Of a stretch of 64,000 bases of DNA, positions 62,752-64,000 are shown piece after piece. The stretch comes from Cercospora beticola. Lineage: Eukaryota > Ascomycota > Dothideomycetes > Mycosphaerellales > Mycosphaerellaceae. A program made the position numbers and the translations under genes. Position 1 is the stretch's first letter; every line of letters starts with the position of its first letter. The notes under the pieces are model-generated. The model had not been told where the DNA came from and did no database searches. It saw only the letters and a program-made list of their open reading frames with translations. Where the stretch lies: positions 3,596,001 through 3,660,000 of the forward strand of contig NC_088938.1 in the NCBI RefSeq assembly GCF_033473495.1, given 5' to 3'.

Positions 62752-63462
62752 GATTGTTGTTCAATCGACTTGAGTGCTCTCGTCGTCTGAGGAATCGTAC
62801 TTTCGTCTGGATGCGATTGCACTCGGCGTCTACGGGCAATATATCTCGTGCACGCTCGAACCTGGTAGGAGTCGTCGATCGTTAAAGTCGCAGAAGATTG
62901 GATTATTCATCACTAGAGTTGGAATGCAAAGCCTTGTTTGAGGCCGAACTATATACACGAAGTCTACGAACGCTTCCAAGGATATGAAGTCTCGCTCGTC
63001 CGAAAGCCTTCACCTGCCCTCTCTCGGTGCGACAAAGTGATGTCGAAGCTGGAGGCTTACGACGCGAACCATCTCCGTCATTTTTGTGCAATCCGAATAT
63101 TTTCCGAATTGGACAAAATCATAACTTCGGACTTCGCGTCATTTCATCGCGATAGCCAAATTATGCAGAGGTCGTCCGCGTGTACAGTACTCTCGCAAGT
63201 GTTAGAACGTCATGGGCGATTTCCGGGACTCAGACTATGATGAAGTGACTAGGTTTCCCGTCTCTGACGAAGCCGAATGATGCGGAAGTAAGAACGAGGG
63301 TATGGGACCCAGGCGAAGATACAACTAGGAGAACAAGAAACATCGATCTTGCTCAATAGCTTCATTGCCTCTCATCTCGTTGCACTGCAAAGTGAATCCG
63401 ACCTTGCAAGAACACGATTGTCACCTTGATCCAAGAGAAAGAGTTCAACAAACCCAACAGTC
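62752..63462. promoter_or_regulatory. Divergent promoter between CoA-transferase and hydroxyacyl-CoA dehydrogenase
   Basis: 710 bp with no supported gene; may co-regulate the two metabolic genes. The plus-strand frame 62938-63240 has no motif. Confidence 0.5.
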
Positions 63463-64000
63463 ATGGCTACAGATACCCAAAGGAAGACCGTTCTCGTTGT
63501 TGGAACTGGCGTCATAGGTAGTTCATGGACGACGCTTTTCCTGGCCAAGGGGCATAGAGTCATCGTATCTGACCCAGCTCCTGGCGCTCGAGAGAAGCTT
63601 GACCAATTCATTCAATCTGAATGGCCACGAATGCAAAGGGTTGGCATCGTAGAAAATGCTGATGCTCGTGCATACGAATTTGTCGAAGATGTCTTTCAAG
63701 CAGAGGCAGTCATGAACGGGGAGATAGATTGGGTCCAAGAGGTGAGTCTCCGCAACCACATGTGCAAGCAGAATCGAGAAAGCTGATGACGAGAGATCAG
63801 AACGCACCTGAACGTCCCAACTTCAAGACAGACCTAATTGGCAAACTCGACGCTCTTCTACCAAACAAGAACACAATCATTGCTTCATCTTCTTCCGGCA
63901 TTCCATCATCACAATTCATCTCGAAATGCAAGCACGCATCTTCTCGCGTATTGATCGGGCACCCATTCAACCCACCACATCTCATCCCTCTGGTCGAAAT
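63463..64000 (+). CDS. 3-hydroxyacyl-CoA dehydrogenase-like NAD-binding protein, cut by the window end
   Basis: Exon 1 (63463-63741) starts MATDTQRKTVLVVGTGVIGS with the Rossmann loop GTGVIGSSW, then FLAKGHRVIVSDPAPGAREK. A 59-nt intron (63742-63800) leads to exon 2 with NAPERPNFKTDLIGKLDALL, IIASSSSGIPSSQF and the conserved GHPFNPPHLIPLVE at the window edge. The pattern fits the L-3-hydroxyacyl-CoA dehydrogenase / lambda-crystallin (L-gulonate 3-dehydrogenase) group; the short ASSSSGIPSS version favours the latter type or a carnitine-dehydrogenase-like enzyme. The C-terminal helical domain lies outside. Confidence 0.88.

Overview
This window is nuclear DNA of a filamentous ascomycete, most likely a dothideomycete (the class is inferred from protein style and gene density only). 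The supporting evidence is: genes with short GT..AG introns of about 50-75 nt; fungus-typical proteins (Nem1, eIF2B-beta/Gcd7, Bmt5, an SPX/VTC-type protein, p24 cargo receptor, GH12 glucanase, Gpr1/Fun34 acetate carrier, Zn2Cys6-like domains); and a long AT-rich island whose base changes look like repeat-induced point mutation (RIP: CpA to TpA and its complement TpG to TpA).

Layout. 1-27 kb is gene-rich: MFS permease, small coiled-coil protein, acyltransferase-3 membrane protein, NEM1 and GCD7 (divergent), F-box-type protein, p24 protein, AAA ATPase, aminoglycoside-phosphotransferase-fold protein with an overlapping Cys-rich mini-ORF, an RG-rich repeat protein with a degenerate Zn2Cys6 head, a flavocytochrome-b2-type L-lactate dehydrogenase, and a divergent Gpr1-family acetate transporter. 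The 3' end of the transporter dissolves into the AT-rich island. 27.36-40.0 kb is that island: a Copia relic stripped of CpG and CpA, then a complete 6.4-kb Copia element with 629-bp LTRs, a 5-bp target duplication and a half-tRNA-Met primer site, set in older mutated repeat DNA. 40.0-45.0 kb holds a second, six-cysteine copy of the Zn2Cys6-like head, an array of diverged ~148-bp repeats, and short A-rich repeats. 45.0-64 kb returns to genes: a beheaded cytochrome P450, GH12 endoglucanase, BMT5, SPX/VTC5-like protein, SR-rich zinc-knuckle protein, R3H-SUZ protein, a small Cys-rich protein, a frameshifted NAD-dependent reductase, a family III CoA-transferase, and the start of a 3-hydroxyacyl-CoA dehydrogenase that runs off the window.

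How the genes relate. Most are housekeeping genes with no operon logic. Two divergent pairs suggest shared promoters for carbon use: L-lactate dehydrogenase with acetate transporter, and CoA-transferase with 3-hydroxyacyl-CoA dehydrogenase. The most notable biology is the genome-defence footprint. Two RIP textures lie side by side (CpA-only, and CpA plus CpG), RIP-type changes reach into a single-copy gene, the target duplication of the Copia element differs by one RIP-type change, and a paralogous zinc-cluster pair sits on either side of the island.
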